Shown: positions 20,867 through 32,226, counted from the first letter of the stretch. The stretch: DNA of 34,449 nt from Sperchopsis tessellata (GCA_033557685.1 JAWQRN010000199.1:1-34449), one strand, 5' to 3'. Notes: a model not told the origin generated them from the sequence alone. A program made the numbers and translations.

Positions 20867-21454
20867 TAGGGCTGGGATTTTTTTCAATTCATTAATGTTT
20901 GATAAATTTTAAAACATAATTGATTCATCGAATATTTAATTAACGATTAATTGATTAATCATTGATTGGATTGATTGATATTTTGAGGAAGCTGATATGT
21001 TTTTTTCTTGTTAAAATATTTCAGTTATGAAAAACATTTCTATTAGTCATTTGCCGTCAAAAAAATAAATACTTCTGTTCACAATTCTTAGCACATTCCT
21101 CATCCTAAGATTTACAAAACTTTTTGTAAATTGGACATTACGTGTTTTCATTTAAAAGATATAAACTTAAGTTCTTATTAAAAATCTGTTAGGTAAATCA
21201 AAAACTACCAAAATTACGTTATAATTTCTTTTCAATCATGTCCAAGACTTGTTTTAGAGGCCATTTTCTCTCCTTCCCCATGGCCTTCAAATAATCAATA
21301 AATAATAATTGATTTCTCAAATAATTGATTAATCAAGTAATTGGTTCATCAAGTAATTGATTAATCAAGCAATTGAATAATCAATTAATCGATTAATCAA
21401 ATAGTCGATTAATATAATAATCGATAATTGTGAAATTTAACATCACCTATGCCT
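20867..21454. mobile_element. hAT-like non-autonomous element rich in ATTGATTAATC repeats
   Basis: Both ends resemble hAT termini: left TAGGGCTGGGATTT; reverse complement of the right AGGCATAGGTGATG. Candidate target duplications GTCATTAT (20859-20866) and GTCATATT (21455-21462) agree at 6 of 8 positions. The subterminal regions (about 20920-20985 and 21300-21430) are filled with short repeats of the ATTGATTAATCGATTAAT kind, which can pair within and between arms. No transposase is present. Confidence 0.5.
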
Positions 21455-21469
21455 GTCATATTATAGTGC

Positions 21470-22121
21470 TTGCACAAGCTCATCTTCTGCAGCACGAATG
21501 TCAACGTATGTCAGATTATCTTATTTTTTGTACTCAAATTTGTTTGAATAGTTCGTCTTCTATGATACAATTTATTTATAATAAATGGTTTCTTCCCCTC
21601 GATTTTAAAATTTCATGATCAAATGATATCATTAAATTTCTTTTATTCTCATAATACCAGAGGAAAGTTGATAAATAATATTGCCACTATCTTGTGATAT
21701 TTTGGTTTACACTATGTACCTGTAATATAGGCGAGTGCTAGTGAAGTTTCCTAATGCACAGTAATTCTAAGTGATGGCAAAAGGATGACGGATTAGGTTA
21801 TACAAATGAATATACTAGTAAGAATAAAATTTATTTAATACTCAAAAACAATAATACACTGGTTTATGCAAGATATTAGGTGGCGGATGTAAAATAAATA
21901 AAATAAATAATAATTAATTCTGTGCAAGATACATAATTGTAGGACCATTATTTCGCATTCTATCATTTACATACTATCTACATATATAATATAAAATATA
22001 TATGAAAAAAAAATATATTAAGACTAATAAAGGATAAAAATTCACAGCTTTAATACAAAAATACAAAGACAGTTATTGCATTTCAAGGCAGCATCAATAC
22101 TTAAAGTTATCATTAGTTTGT
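21470..22121. other. AT-rich stretch downstream of the minus-strand ORF
   Basis: Low-complexity AAATAAA-type runs around 21893-21915 and a TA-rich block near 21975-22020. On the minus strand an AATAAA lies at 21835-21830, about 290 nt past the stop of the ORF at 22122-22457, and could serve as its polyadenylation signal. Confidence 0.4.
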
Positions 22122-22457
22122 TTAGGAATGTGTCCAGCTTTTTGTCAACCTTTTCCAAAGACTGGGCTTATCAATGTTTGGAGATGGTTGTTGATCAGTT
22201 CTTATTTGCTCGAGGAACCCTACTGTTGGAGTGTTAGTCTCCACAGTAGTGGCATCCCCAATATCACGGAGATCACGCATCATTTTCTTACGAATAGTCT
22301 TCTTCATGCTGAGATGCCTTTCTAAGGTCTTATATTTGTGTTTTGAATAGACTTCTGTTGTATTATCAACAGGAGCTTTCGCTGGGCCTTTATCATCTTT
22401 GCCTGCTCCCCATATATCACGGACATCCTTTATTTTTCTGTCTGTCGGTGATGTCAT
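22122..22457 (-). CDS. Unrecognised 111-residue basic protein
   Basis: A complete ATG-to-stop reading frame. An in-frame TGA lies two codons upstream of the ATG, and the context (AAAG before ATG) is favourable, so the start looks genuine. The product is hydrophilic and charged: KIKDVRDIWGAGKDDKGPAK near the N-terminus, then a strongly basic helix-like centre (RHLSMKKTIRKKMMRDLRDI, residues about 48-67) and a tail ending SLWKRLTKSWTHS. No signal peptide or membrane segment. It does not resemble the RT, GIY-YIG or transposase debris around it and has no frame lesions. I do not recognise the family. It could be a single-exon gene, the last exon of a longer gene, or a retrocopy. Confidence 0.55.
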   Translation of the reverse strand: MTSPTDRKIKDVRDIWGAGKDDKGPAKAPVDNTTEVYSKHKYKTLERHLSMKKTIRKKMMRDLRDIGDATTVETNTPTVGFLEQIRTDQQPSPNIDKPSLWKRLTKSWTHS

Positions 22458-22739
22458 CTTTCATCATTAATACTAGAACAATATTTTTTTTAGCATAAGT
22501 TTATTGTTTCAAATAAATTATCTAAGAGTGTTAGGATTGAACATAAACATATTTTAAGAAAAGAGAAGAAACAAACACAAATGTTCTAAAAACCTAGATA
22601 CTTTAAAAAAGCAAAAAGCAAAACTCTGTCATAATTGAAGAAAACATACACATTTAAAACAAAATTATTTGTGACCTAAAGAATTCTGGGTTTTTGGATC
22701 TGTTGTTGGATACAGTACTAACAGCACATAAAGAGACTG

Positions 22740-24330
22740 AGACATGGATATAAGCCACACACCACATTATGTAAAGACGCAGGGGGACAAATAGTAAGCG
22801 AAACTAAAGAAGTTAAAAATTCATGGAAGAAATATTTCCAAAAAAGAGAAGTAGATGTTGAAGGCAATCAAGAAGAAAATGAACAACAGGAACAAAAAGA
22901 ACAAGATCCAATGGAGCCACCATCACTTGATGAAAAACGGAAAAACGCCAGGTATTGACAACATACCATTAAAAATGTTCAGAATCGGCAGTGAAAGCCT
23001 CATTGAGAATATATATGCACTTATAGAGAAAATTTAGGAAGAAGAAAGTATACTGGCAGGATTGAACAAAGCCATTATATGCCCTACGAATAAGAAGGGA
23101 CATAAATAGTCCTGTTAAAACTATCGTGGAATATGGCTCCTATGTATTGGATATAAGATATACACATATATACAAAACCAAAGACTACACCTGTATGCAG
23201 AAAAAATTATAGGTGAATACCAGGCTGGTTTCAGAAAAAGCAAATCGACAATCGACCAAATCTTCGCTGTCAAGAAGTACTATAAAATGCATGGGAATAC
23301 GATGCTGATGTGTCATCATATTTGTAGACCTCCGACAAACATATGACTCCATCGATATAAAGCAGCTATTCCAAATCCTCAAAGAATTTGACGTAATTAC
23401 AAAACTAATAAGATTAATAAAAGCCACCTTAACAAACACAGAAGCGTGCGTCTGCATATAGAACCAATTGACAGAGACTTTTGAGATCACGAAAGGATGA
23501 TGGCCTGGCCTCAACGCTGTTTAACCTTGCTCTAGAATATATAATCAATAACCAATGTGCTGATTAATTAAACGGTTCAGCTGGCTATACATGTGGACGG
23601 CATTAACATCTAAAAGACACGGCTAAAACATTGGGGCAAAGAATTAACACTGAGAACAAGAAAGCCATGCTGCAAACTAGAACGAATAATGAAATTGGGA
23701 AAATTACAGAAGATAGTATAGTGGATGTAAAGCAGTTTAATTACCTTGGAGTGGAACTGACAAACAAAGGGATGGAAAATGGAGAAATACGAAGGCGGAT
23801 TATGTTAGCCAACAGAGCATATTTTGCGTTAGCTGACATATTTGCGTCGAGAGTAATACACTGCAACATTAAATTAATAATATATAAAACCATAGTATGA
23901 TCCATCATCATAACCTATGGCTGTGAAACATTGGTATTAGCTGATGACATAGATATCTTTGAAAGAAAAATATTAAGGAGAATATCAGGCCCAATCAGAC
24001 AATCAGATACAATTATGAATTGAATCACTATTTTAGAGACCCCAAGCTATCAGATTGCATCCGAATACAGAGATTTAAGTGGGCGGACTATGTAGCGAGA
24101 ATGGAAGAGGAAAGACTCTCTAAGCAGCTAATTAACAGAAGAATTCTAGGAGTGAGACCCAGAGGAAAACCAAGGAGGAGATGGGAAGAGACGGTCGATA
24201 ATGACGCAAAAGATATTTTAGGAAGTAGACATTGGAATAGAGAAGCGAGAGACAGAGGGGAATGGAGGTGAAAATTGAAGGAGGCCTGGTTTCGATAGCG
24301 GACTGTAGCATCATAGGAGAGAGAGAGAGT
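22740..24330 (+). mobile_element. LINE relic with long C-terminal domain
   Basis: In order: KDAGGQIVSETKEVKNSWKK (about 22780-22840), NGKTPGIDNIPLKMFRIGSE (22925-22994), GEYQAGFRKSKSTIDQIFAV region (about 23210-23270), FVDLRQTYDSIDIKQLFQIL (about 23320-23380), LIRLIKATLTNTEACVCI (about 23405-23460), a wrecked YADD box (about 23583-23610), INTENKKAMLQTRTNNEIGK (23640-23700), EIRRRIMLANRAYFALADIF (about 23790-23850) and the tail ADYVARMEEERLSKQL..RRRWEETV (24083-24200). This family is common in hemipteran and beetle genomes. The 3' end carries a GAGAGAGA tail near 24317. Stops and shifts make it inactive. Confidence 0.85.
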
Positions 24331-24499
24331 GTTGGATAACAAAATTATGCAAGAAATTAAAACAAGTTATTTAATAATAAACAATTTAAAAAACAATGCC
24401 TCACTAAGATATGACAAAATAATGTCTCTTATTTGTACTCATAGTAATACAAATTATTACCATTCAAATTAAACCAAGTATATTTCCACAAGAATTTAA

Positions 24500-25640
24500 G
24501 AAACACTCCATTTTCCATATAGGGCAAGATAAATTATCCGACTAATTACCATCCTGTTCTTATACTATCAGCATTTAGCAAATATTCAAATAGATAATGC
24601 ATAACAGGCTCACAAAATACATATATAGAAAATAATTAATGACAACTTGATTTCCAGGACAAACTGCTATGGTTAATTTGTTCAATTATTTGCAAACAGC
24701 ATTGGTTGAAGGCAGCTGTATAATAGGGCTAGACAATAAAAAAGGATTTGAAATAAAATGTTAAGATTCTCTTTTGTATACATTGGCAAGTATGGACATC
24801 ACCGGCAATGTTTCAAAAAAATTTAAAAACCAGAGGTAAACAATATGTAGCGATTAATGGAAAGAATTGCAGACTTAGTAAAATTAACTATGGTATCCTG
24901 TATGGATCAATAGTTGACCCATACTTATACTTACTCTACATAAATGTCCAGATGGTGCATAAATTCAATGGAAGAGTCATGATATATATAGATGATCTCG
25001 CAGTTTTATATAATAATAGCAAAGCCATGAGACTCAAATGGAATAAAAATATGCTGATGATATGAACAAATACAAATTACCTGAGCCTGAATGAAAAAAA
25101 GCGTGATTTGAATGTAATAATTAATAATAGAAAGTACTAACGATATGTTAGGAGTAGATTGTCTTACAAAATCCCCTTTTTGGGAACAAATTCAAAAGGT
25201 AATATAGCTATAGTATAAAGACATCAAAATTGTATACTAAAATTGCTGCATAACATACATTGATTTACACAGACAACTGTATGTATTAACTGAGTAAATC
25301 AAAATTGAAGAATAAATAATGTATGAAATGTTAATCCTAATGCATAGAATAAAATATGGAAAAAGAAATAATAAAGATCTACTAATCAGAAAAATAATAA
25401 AGTTTATGGATATAACACAAGAAGAGTTAATAACTATCGTGTGGATGCAGCTTCAATTAATATAGGACAGAAGAAGATATACCATTGACTAATAGATTGG
25501 AATGTATTACAAGATTACCAGACTTAAAACTTGGGAAAGACAAAGGGAAGGAAGGGTTAGTAATAATTGTAAGTAATAAATTGAAAGAATATATAAAGGC
25601 ATAGGATAAATGAAAATATGAGCAAATGGCTTTTACAAGA
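24500..25640 (+). mobile_element. Decayed LINE, distinct from the preceding one
   Basis: NYHPVLILSAFSKYS (about 24536-24580), LASMDITGNVSKKFKNQ (about 24785-24835), QYVAINGKNCRLSKINYGIL (24841-24900), PYLYLLYINVQMVHKFNG (24919-24972) and the catalytic-box derivative MIYIDDLAVLYN (24979-25014), followed by LSLNEKK (about 25083) and a C-terminal YEMLILMHRIKYGKRNNKDL (25321-25382). Jockey/CR1-like. Multiple stops. Confidence 0.72.
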
Positions 25641-25649
25641 AAGATGTGT

Positions 25650-26050
25650 CATGTTTCTTTAGGTAATTTATATTTTCATTGATAAATGTAAACAGGACAC
25701 TGTATGGAGTGAAGGAAAAGTGAAAGTGTTAGTTAGTTAGTGTTCACACTATATATCCTGGTGATTTCCATATATACTTGAATAGTTTTTTGAAAAATGC
25801 AAGATCCAAGGTTTCCACAAACCATTACAGATGAAGAGGATGTATCTGGTGGTGGAATATTTAAGGCACTATTATCACTGATAAAATGTACATGTAGCAA
25901 ATACTTAAAACAGGTAAAGAAGGTTTAGTTTCAATGTAAAATGCTATTTATGCATAAGTAAAATAGGATACCATAAATCTGTCACTTTTGGATTTCTTTG
26001 TATGAAACATTATAAACGATGAAATTTTTATTAAGTTAGTTCTTGTTTAA
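25650..26050. other. Spacer, nothing recognised
   Basis: AT-rich sequence between transposon fragments with no clear ORF. Confidence 0.35.
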
Positions 26051-26055
26051 AACAA

Positions 26056-26420
26056 GTTAATAATGTGTAGGACCAATTTTGAGATAGTCTATGTCTTCTT
26101 GGAATAGCTTATCCACTCTATTAGCTGAACCTGGTATCGTAGCTCTTCTAACATTATTCTGGAAAGTGGTCAACTTTCAATTTATCATACTCCATACGTG
26201 CTCAATTGGGAGAAGATGTAGGTGGTCAAGATCGGAGGAATATTTAGTTTTTTCTAGGTACCTCTTAGTTACCTGAGCCATTTTTAGCCTGGCATTATCT
26301 TGTTTAAAAATGGCATTGGAAAATTACCCCTATCAACTTATCTCCTCATCCTTTGTCTACCATGGTGCTTACTCTGATGAAAGTGAGGTTCATCACTAAA
26401 GACTACAAAATGTCAATCAT
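26056..26420 (-). mobile_element. Tc1-like DDE transposase fragment
   Basis: Minus strand, one largely open frame: VVFSDEPHFHQSKHHGRQRM (first catalytic Asp, about 26345-26404), then after an internal deletion FKQDNARLKMAQVTKRYLEK (second catalytic Asp, about 26250-26310) and LLPIEHVWSMIN (third acidic residue, about 26177-26212), then RRATIPGSANRVDKLFQEDI. The spacing between the first two blocks is far too short for the family, so the middle of the catalytic core is missing. At least two stops remain. Confidence 0.82.
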
Positions 26421-26436
26421 AGTCCCAATTTTGGAC

Positions 26437-26885
26437 TGGGGTACTCCAAGCTGTGCTGGCTTATTGGACGCAGATCTCCACTCTCACTGGAAAATAAACT
26501 TACCAAATACAAAATTATTCTCAAATCGGTATGAATTTACGGAATCCAATTGTGGGGTACCGCGACTGTCTCTAACGTGAAAATAATACGATTTATATCT
26601 AAGATACTAGGAACAATTGCAAACTCTCCCTGGTTGTTGGCAAATGACATATTACACCATGATCTTCATGTGCGGACAGTGCGCAAAGAAGTGAGATGGG
26701 CGAGTTCTAAGTACTTGTCATGCCTCGAAGTACACCCAAACCCGTTGGTAATAAATCTGCTAGACAACAGTACTCAAACCTATCGCTTAAGGCGCCTGAC
26801 ACGTATTGACTTGAACAATGCCAGTTTGATTGATCTGGCTTACGTTGTAAATGTTACTGCACTTCTTAAGTTGCTATATTTAGGT
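26437..26885 (+). mobile_element. Jockey-type LINE C-terminal fragment
   Basis: A single frame runs from CWLIGRRSPLSLENKLTKYK through YGIQLWGTATVSNVKII, NSPWLLANDILHHDLHVRTV and YLSCLEVHPNPLVINLLDNS to RRLTRIDL. The only lesion in the first half is a TGA at 26532-26534 where a Trp is usual (KSVW-YGIQLWG). It is the post-RT C-terminus only and the youngest-looking LINE piece in the window. Confidence 0.85.
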
Positions 26886-26889
26886 TAGG

Positions 26890-28920
26890 TTATTAATGTA
26901 GATTCTTAACTCTCGTTATACTTATTACCTAGAACATTTGTTTATTGCCTTCGGGCAGATTATGATAAATACTACTAGTTAATAAAGAAAAAGTGGTCCC
27001 AGTTGGTATGCACGATGGCAGAGAAATGGTGAGAAGAAGAAGAGGTGGTAGGGAGAATTTAGACCCGGTAGTTGAAAAGCATGTTCATTGCACTTTAGGC
27101 ATATCCATACCACAAGAAGATGTAGACCTTTTTTTATAGAATGCTCAGATGTGTGAAAGAATGTATAAGACAGAGGAGTGGTTCCACCCATTATTAACTT
27201 TTTTCAAAAAGAAATTAAAGACCAACCTTCAAATTTAAATCATTTTATATTTTACCTGCTAACCTACATACGAGGTGTAATTAAAATATCTTCACCACTT
27301 CTTGGTGTTTTTTATCAAGCAGTAATTTTTTTAGTTAATTTCATTCACGCGCAAAATTTCTTGTTTTATTATTGTCATTTTTTTTACTGATAAGTTTGTT
27401 TAATAAAATTTGTTTTTATGTTTTATTATTTTTTGTGAAATTGCTTTACATATTTGTTTTTTTTTGACAAAGATATGTAGGTAAAGGCAATGAAGTCCTG
27501 ATTAAAAAAAATATACTTTTATATCATAAATAATTTTGTAATTAAATATTTTCGTCTACGCCACTGCAATTACCTTAAAAAATGACAATGAAAAAGTTTA
27601 AAATATATTCGAATATTTATAAAAATAACCGAGGCAACTACCTACCAGTACTCGCCAAAATGCCGATCATTTCAATGTCCTTCTGAAGCTTGTAAAAGAT
27701 ATTTAATTTACAATTTTGTCATTACGATTTCTTAATTTAAAGTTGGTTACAAAACTATAGTTAGTTTTCTTGTAATTTTAGATATTACTAGAGTTATCCA
27801 TATAATATTATCAAAAATATTATACCTGCATCTAGGAGATAATTCGTTTAAATATTATTTTGATATATTGAAATGGGGTAGATAAAAAGGCAGCAAAATT
27901 TGTACGAAAACACAAATTTGGCATAGCAATATTAGAAATCTGAATAGGTATCAGCATTATCAGTTATATAAAATTAAATTAAGATGAGAAATAAAAAAAA
28001 AATAAATAAATAAAAGAAAATGATAATACAAATATGTTTGTTAAGATTAAATGTAAATGGTTTGTTGAAATGTAGATAATGAAATATACTTAAGTTAACA
28101 TTTTCATTTTTAAGTACATACATATGTATAAGTGATAAATACATATACTAATGACAATATTTAATTTCGAATGTATTAAAATTTATATAGATTTGAAAAT
28201 CACATTTAATTAATTTCCAGAAATATGTTTTATATGAGTTCATTTATAGAAAGTATTTTTTATAAATAATGTAAAAAAGAACAATAGAAAAATTGTCAAT
28301 TGTTAGTTAATTATTACAACACGCAGTTAATGACAGTGAGATAGTAATTATAATGATTCACCTGCTCATATTTGTTCAAAACTAGCGGAAGACTGCCTCC
28401 AGAACTTTATTTGGTTGTTTTCTGATACATTTTTACATCAGCTCCATTTTCATTCAAAGAACGGTGGCAACTTCTGTTATTCTTAGCCTTTAGGAGACTC
28501 AAGGTAAACTGCTTGCTACACTTCCTCTTTTTTAAATTTATTTTTACCCAGCAAAGTAATATTTAAATTTCCTTAACTTACCATTATGGATTTATTTTAT
28601 GTAATATCTGTTTATATTATCAGACCGAGTCTAAAATGGTTGAGACATTCATTGAACTTACTTTTACTTTCAAATAACAGGCCCAGTTGCAGTTCTTTGT
28701 ATTAAAAAATTAGCATTTTACTTTCTTCTTCTATGAACTTGCCGCCAAATTTAAATATAGCACAGCAAAATAATTGTTAACACTTTTAAGGGATAATGAA
28801 TGAGAATGAAATTGAAAGTGTATTAAAAAATGCATGTTTAATTACTCGTTTCATTTTGTCTGATCGTTATCAAATTAAAGATAATTGATAACGAGAATAA
28901 AATAAAAGAGATAAGATTAT
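26890..28920. other. AT-rich intergenic region left of calreticulin
   Basis: No supported gene. A weak piggyBac-like C-terminal signal around 27020-27200 is too faint to call. A low-complexity AAATAAATAAATAAAA run lies at about 27990-28014. Confidence 0.4.
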
Positions 28921-28982
28921 AAACGATATGAATCGCCGAGCCTCGACTAATATCGATATATTTCAAATAAGTAAAATGCGCG

Positions 28983-29258
28983 CGTGGATTGGTATTGGAA
29001 ATTTCGGCCAATCGGAGAGTTCCAACTGTCCAGAAGTTGCAGGTATAGACGACTTACGCATTGTACTTTTTCCATGTTGTGTAAGCGAGATACATTGTAA
29101 ACGTAAGACTTACATAAATAGCAGGATTTACCTTTTCAACCAATCATAACATTCCATCTGTCGCCCATGTCATCTTTAGGAACTACGTTTCGTTCTATCA
29201 TTGGTTTCTGCTTTAAGATAGAAAAGGATGTATATTCAATGCAGGAGTAGTATCAGTT
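28983..29258 (+). promoter_or_regulatory. Calreticulin promoter with clustered CCAAT boxes
   Basis: CCAAT boxes at 29008-29012 and 29140-29144 on the plus strand, and ATTGG (reverse CCAAT) at 28988-28992, 28994-28998 and 29200-29204. Both plus boxes are followed nine nucleotides later by CCA (CCAAC at 29022, CCATC at 29154), and an exact CCACG lies on the minus strand at 28987-28983. This recalls the ER-stress element CCAAT-N9-CCACG of ER chaperone genes, though no copy matches completely. A TATATT at 29231 and initiator TCAGTT at 29253-29258 place transcription start near 29255, about 107 nt before the ATG. Confidence 0.5.
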
Positions 29259-29361
29259 GTAGATTTCAATTTCCTAGTTACAATTACATATTTTTTTGGC
29301 ATTTGTGAAGCAGTCGTGGCGTAAGGTTGACGTTTTCCGGGGACATAAGTTTTTAATAATA

Positions 29362-29449
29362 ATGAAGATTTTTGCTTTACTTTTCGCGTTTTTCAGTTTT
29401 ACATATTTAGCGGCCGCTGATGTCTTTTTAGACGAAAAGTTTTCCGATG
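29362..29449 (+). CDS. Calr: Calreticulin exon 1: signal peptide
   Basis: Residues 1-29 and the first base of Asp30. Signal cleavage is likely between AAA and DVF. Donor GTAAGT at 29450. Confidence 0.9.
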
Positions 29450-29641
29450 GTAAGTCAAGTTTTCCGTAAATTCTGCCGGTAGTGCCGGCTCGGTTCTGCG
29501 TATCACAGTATTTTATAAATTTTCTTGTGTATTTAGATTCGTGGGAAACCAACTGGATCTACAGCAAGCACCCTGGAAAGGAATTCGGAAAATTCGTATT
29601 GACCGCAGGAAAGTTCTTCCATGATGAAGGTGATGATAAAG
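29362..29641 (+). CDS. Calr: Calreticulin, N-terminal part (gene continues beyond the window)
   Basis: Calreticulin is the soluble Ca2+-binding lectin chaperone of the ER lumen; with calnexin it folds monoglucosylated glycoproteins. Two coding exons (29362-29449 and 29537-29641, joined across donor GTAAGT and acceptor TTTAG) encode 64 residues plus one base. A clear signal peptide (MKIFALLFAFFSFTYLAAA) is followed by DVFLDEKFSD, then WETNWIYSKHPGKEFGKF and VLTAGKFFHDEGDDK, the strongly conserved start of the globular N-domain. The ATG is the first in the inferred 5' UTR. The donor at 29642 (GTAAGG) opens an intron of at least 4.8 kb; the usual ~400-residue protein needs further exons to the right, and I find none inside the window. 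Confidence 0.93.
29537..29641 (+). CDS. Calr: Calreticulin exon 2: start of the N-domain
   Basis: It completes Asp30 and encodes SWETNWIYSKHPGKEFGK and the following block to DDK, leaving one base of the next codon. The residues are near-identical in kind to other animal calreticulins. Confidence 0.92.
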
Positions 29642-29699
29642 GTAAGGTTTTCGAAATTTTTGGATTGTGTTGGCACGGCTCTCTTTGTAGATATGGCAG

Positions 29700-31110
29700 T
29701 GTCGACTTTCCTGCAGTTTAAATTGCTAAAAAATATCTAGTTTTTGTCTGACTTGTTGACTTGGTTACTGAATTTCTTTTCAACAACTTTCTTAGAATGA
29801 ATTTGGAAATTTATTGACCTTATGGTCATACCCCTTTTTATCATGTCTGTAGTTTTATTTGTGTAAGCTTTTCAAAGAAAAATTTAAAATTGTTGCACAG
29901 TGAAAGTAGTTAGGAATAGGTATGATTATTTGGAATGTTTTTCAGGAGTAAGTGCCACATCAGAAATTAATGTAGAATAAGTTTTATGGGTGTGATAATT
30001 TCCATTTCAAATATATTTTTATTTTTGATGTTTTCTTTACAGTGTTATTTTCATTGGAAATGATATTTAAAAATTTAATTAATGTGCATATTTTTAAAGT
30101 TATACAGTTTCTTACATTTGGCAAATTTTTTTTAAATCCCTTCAACTAAAAAATCAGCCAAGAGGTTGATGGTTTAAATCCAGCCGAAAGGTAGTTTTTT
30201 GTGATTAGAAAACTGTGTACATGTTGGAGAACTGGATGTGGCAAGATTCTTATATTGTGGTATCCTAATCTCTGGTGCAAACTCTTCATGGTCTTCTAAA
30301 ATCAATATAAGCAAAAATCTCATACTAAATATCTAAAAATACACCGTAAAGCCCAAGACTGTTTTTATTTAAAATAAGATACATTCAAAACCTAATTTTA
30401 GTGTGGGGACCCACTACTATCTGCAAACGGTTTTAATCTTGCCATGTGGGTATCAGTCGCCCATTTATTTTTTATGATTTTTGATATTTATTTTGAATTG
30501 AAACCATTCAAAGAATAATTATATAAAAATTAAATATATTTTTTTAATTTGGTCCGCGTAGCACTTTCTGTTACATGTTCTTATATGGCTCTTCCCTCCA
30601 AATTATTGGGGACCTTTTGTTAGTTCTATTATGGGTATTCAAGTAGATATATGGGTATGTATTTGGTTTAAAAATCAGAAAATATAACTTTTTTTTAATA
30701 AATTCTAGTAATAAAATTTAGAAGTTATTACTTATTTAAAACATAATTTTTCTTAAATGTCTGCTAAATATATATGAAATTCTTACGTTTAAGTTTTAGT
30801 CTGGTTATTTGATCAAAAATTATCAGAGAAACAACAATATTTTTTTTTGCACAAGTTTCTAAAATATGTTGTTTGTAGTTTTAAATAACAAATATTTATG
30901 AGAGTTCTAAAAAAACATCAAATTTCTTTGATAAGAGGTGGTACTTTCATGAAAATTCTGCATTTAAATTTGTGTGCATTTATCCTCAAAGTTTAAGTTT
31001 TTCAAATTTGATTTGTATGCGGCACCTAGTTATGAAAGAAAACACGTAACATTAATAACGCATTATTTTTATATATAACTCCCTTGTAATCTTACATATT
31101 TAATCCATCA
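29700..31110. other. Calreticulin intron, first part: nothing recognised
   Basis: Very AT-rich. No further calreticulin exon, ORF or transposon protein was found. A tRNA-like GGTTTAAATCC near 30169 was examined and not accepted. Confidence 0.45.
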
Positions 31111-31159
31111 TTTAAAAAAAAAAACCTGGGGCGACCATGTCAAATATTTACATCATCAG

Positions 31160-31560
31160 AAGTTAAATGCTCTCTCCTGAGATACTTTTGCAGGTTTTTG
31201 AAGTAAACCACCGGTAATAATTCGGGAAAAAAATTTCAGTATAGTTATTTTCAATATACTGAATTCATCATTAATCACAGACTTCTTATGCTCTGGCAAT
31301 AAAAGAGATCTTCATAACCTGATGCTGTAGTACCGGGCTATGAACTTTTTGCACCATATAATCAGTTAGGCCTTCACTAATTGCCCAAACTTTGGTCATC
31401 AATTCTCTACTTCATCGAAAGAGTTTAGACCAATATTTCATTTTAAAATAAGATGTTGCATCTTCCCCATACACAGAAGCCATTCTTTCGTGAATGCTTT
31501 TGAATCCATTGCCCTTTTCTGTAAGAGACTTCATATGTTTCGATGTTCAAGTTTCATTTT
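31160..31560 (-). mobile_element. Mariner N-terminal transposase fragment
   Basis: Minus strand: MKSLTEKGNGFKSIHERMAS, continuing VYGEDATSYFKMKYWSKLFR (about 31430-31540), the DNA-binding helix-turn-helix of mariner transposases, then a degraded RGRPVEA region and MVQKVHSPVLQHQ (about 31330-31365). A stop follows LFR. The catalytic domain is not recognisable. It sits antisense in the long calreticulin intron. Confidence 0.65.
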
Positions 31561-31740
31561 TATTTTATCAACAAAGAAACACTCTCAAATCCTTATAATG
31601 CCACTTGGCATATGTACTTTTAAATTTGGTTATTATTTTTTAATATTGTTTTTGGAAAAAGGAATTGGAAAATTGTACAGAGACTTGAAAAGTGCAACTG
31701 ATTCGTTTGTTGCAACAAGATATTTTGAAGGTTGATCTTT

Positions 31741-32040
31741 CTGTATCCATAGATCAATGAAGTTTATTGCAGTGTTTATGCTCAATGATAGTGAGTGTTG
31801 CTTATCCATCATCAGTCAGTATTCCCTGAAACGTCAGCTCTTTTTAGAGCGTCTAGACGTATTTCAATGAAATAGATCGCTTATATAAAATGTTTGTGCT
31901 ATGTTTTACATGTAGTTTAGAATAAACGTAAAGAAATGTATTGGGTTACTGTCTTAATTTAATATGATAAACATGTTAAAAACATTCTCATACAGTATGT
32001 GTATATAGTATTTACGTACTTAGCATATTAGATAATGTAC
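31741..32040. other. Intron segment without a gene
   Basis: The only point of note is CCCTGAAACGTCAGCTC near 31825, which resembles the GAAACGTC signature of Penelope-type termini but stands alone. Confidence 0.3.
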
Positions 32041-32047
32041 CCATGAC

Positions 32048-32072
32048 ATATATATATATATATATATTAAAG

Positions 32073-32107
<35 letters not shown>
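32048..32107. repeat. TA-dinucleotide microsatellite
   Basis: Two (TA)n tracts separated by TTAAAGA, with TATATTAAAGA at both ends of the second tract. Confidence 0.9.
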
Positions 32108-32226
32108 TAAAGAAATAGGCATTTTTGTTGGTAATTTTTATTTCTAATGTAGTTTGCAGATTGTTATTTTTATTTGTACGCCTATTAATTTGCAAATATT
32201 AAAAGATGTTCAGGGAAACACCAGTG

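Noticed and set aside
24088..24342. 84-codon minus-strand ORF
   Set aside because: It is the antisense shadow of the LINE C-terminal domain, open because the sense strand is purine-rich.
27020..27200. Possible piggyBac C-terminal cysteine-rich remnant (cysteine codons scattered over frames)
   Set aside because: No consistent frame and too few conserved residues; not separable from chance.
30140..30195. tRNA-like GGTTTAAATCC with nearby pairing
   Set aside because: No acceptor stem, no anticodon arm and no box A at the right distance.
31790..31850. Possible hammerhead or Penelope terminus around CCCTGAAACGTCAG
   Set aside because: Only the GAAACGTC signature is present, with no stem II and no partner arm nearby.
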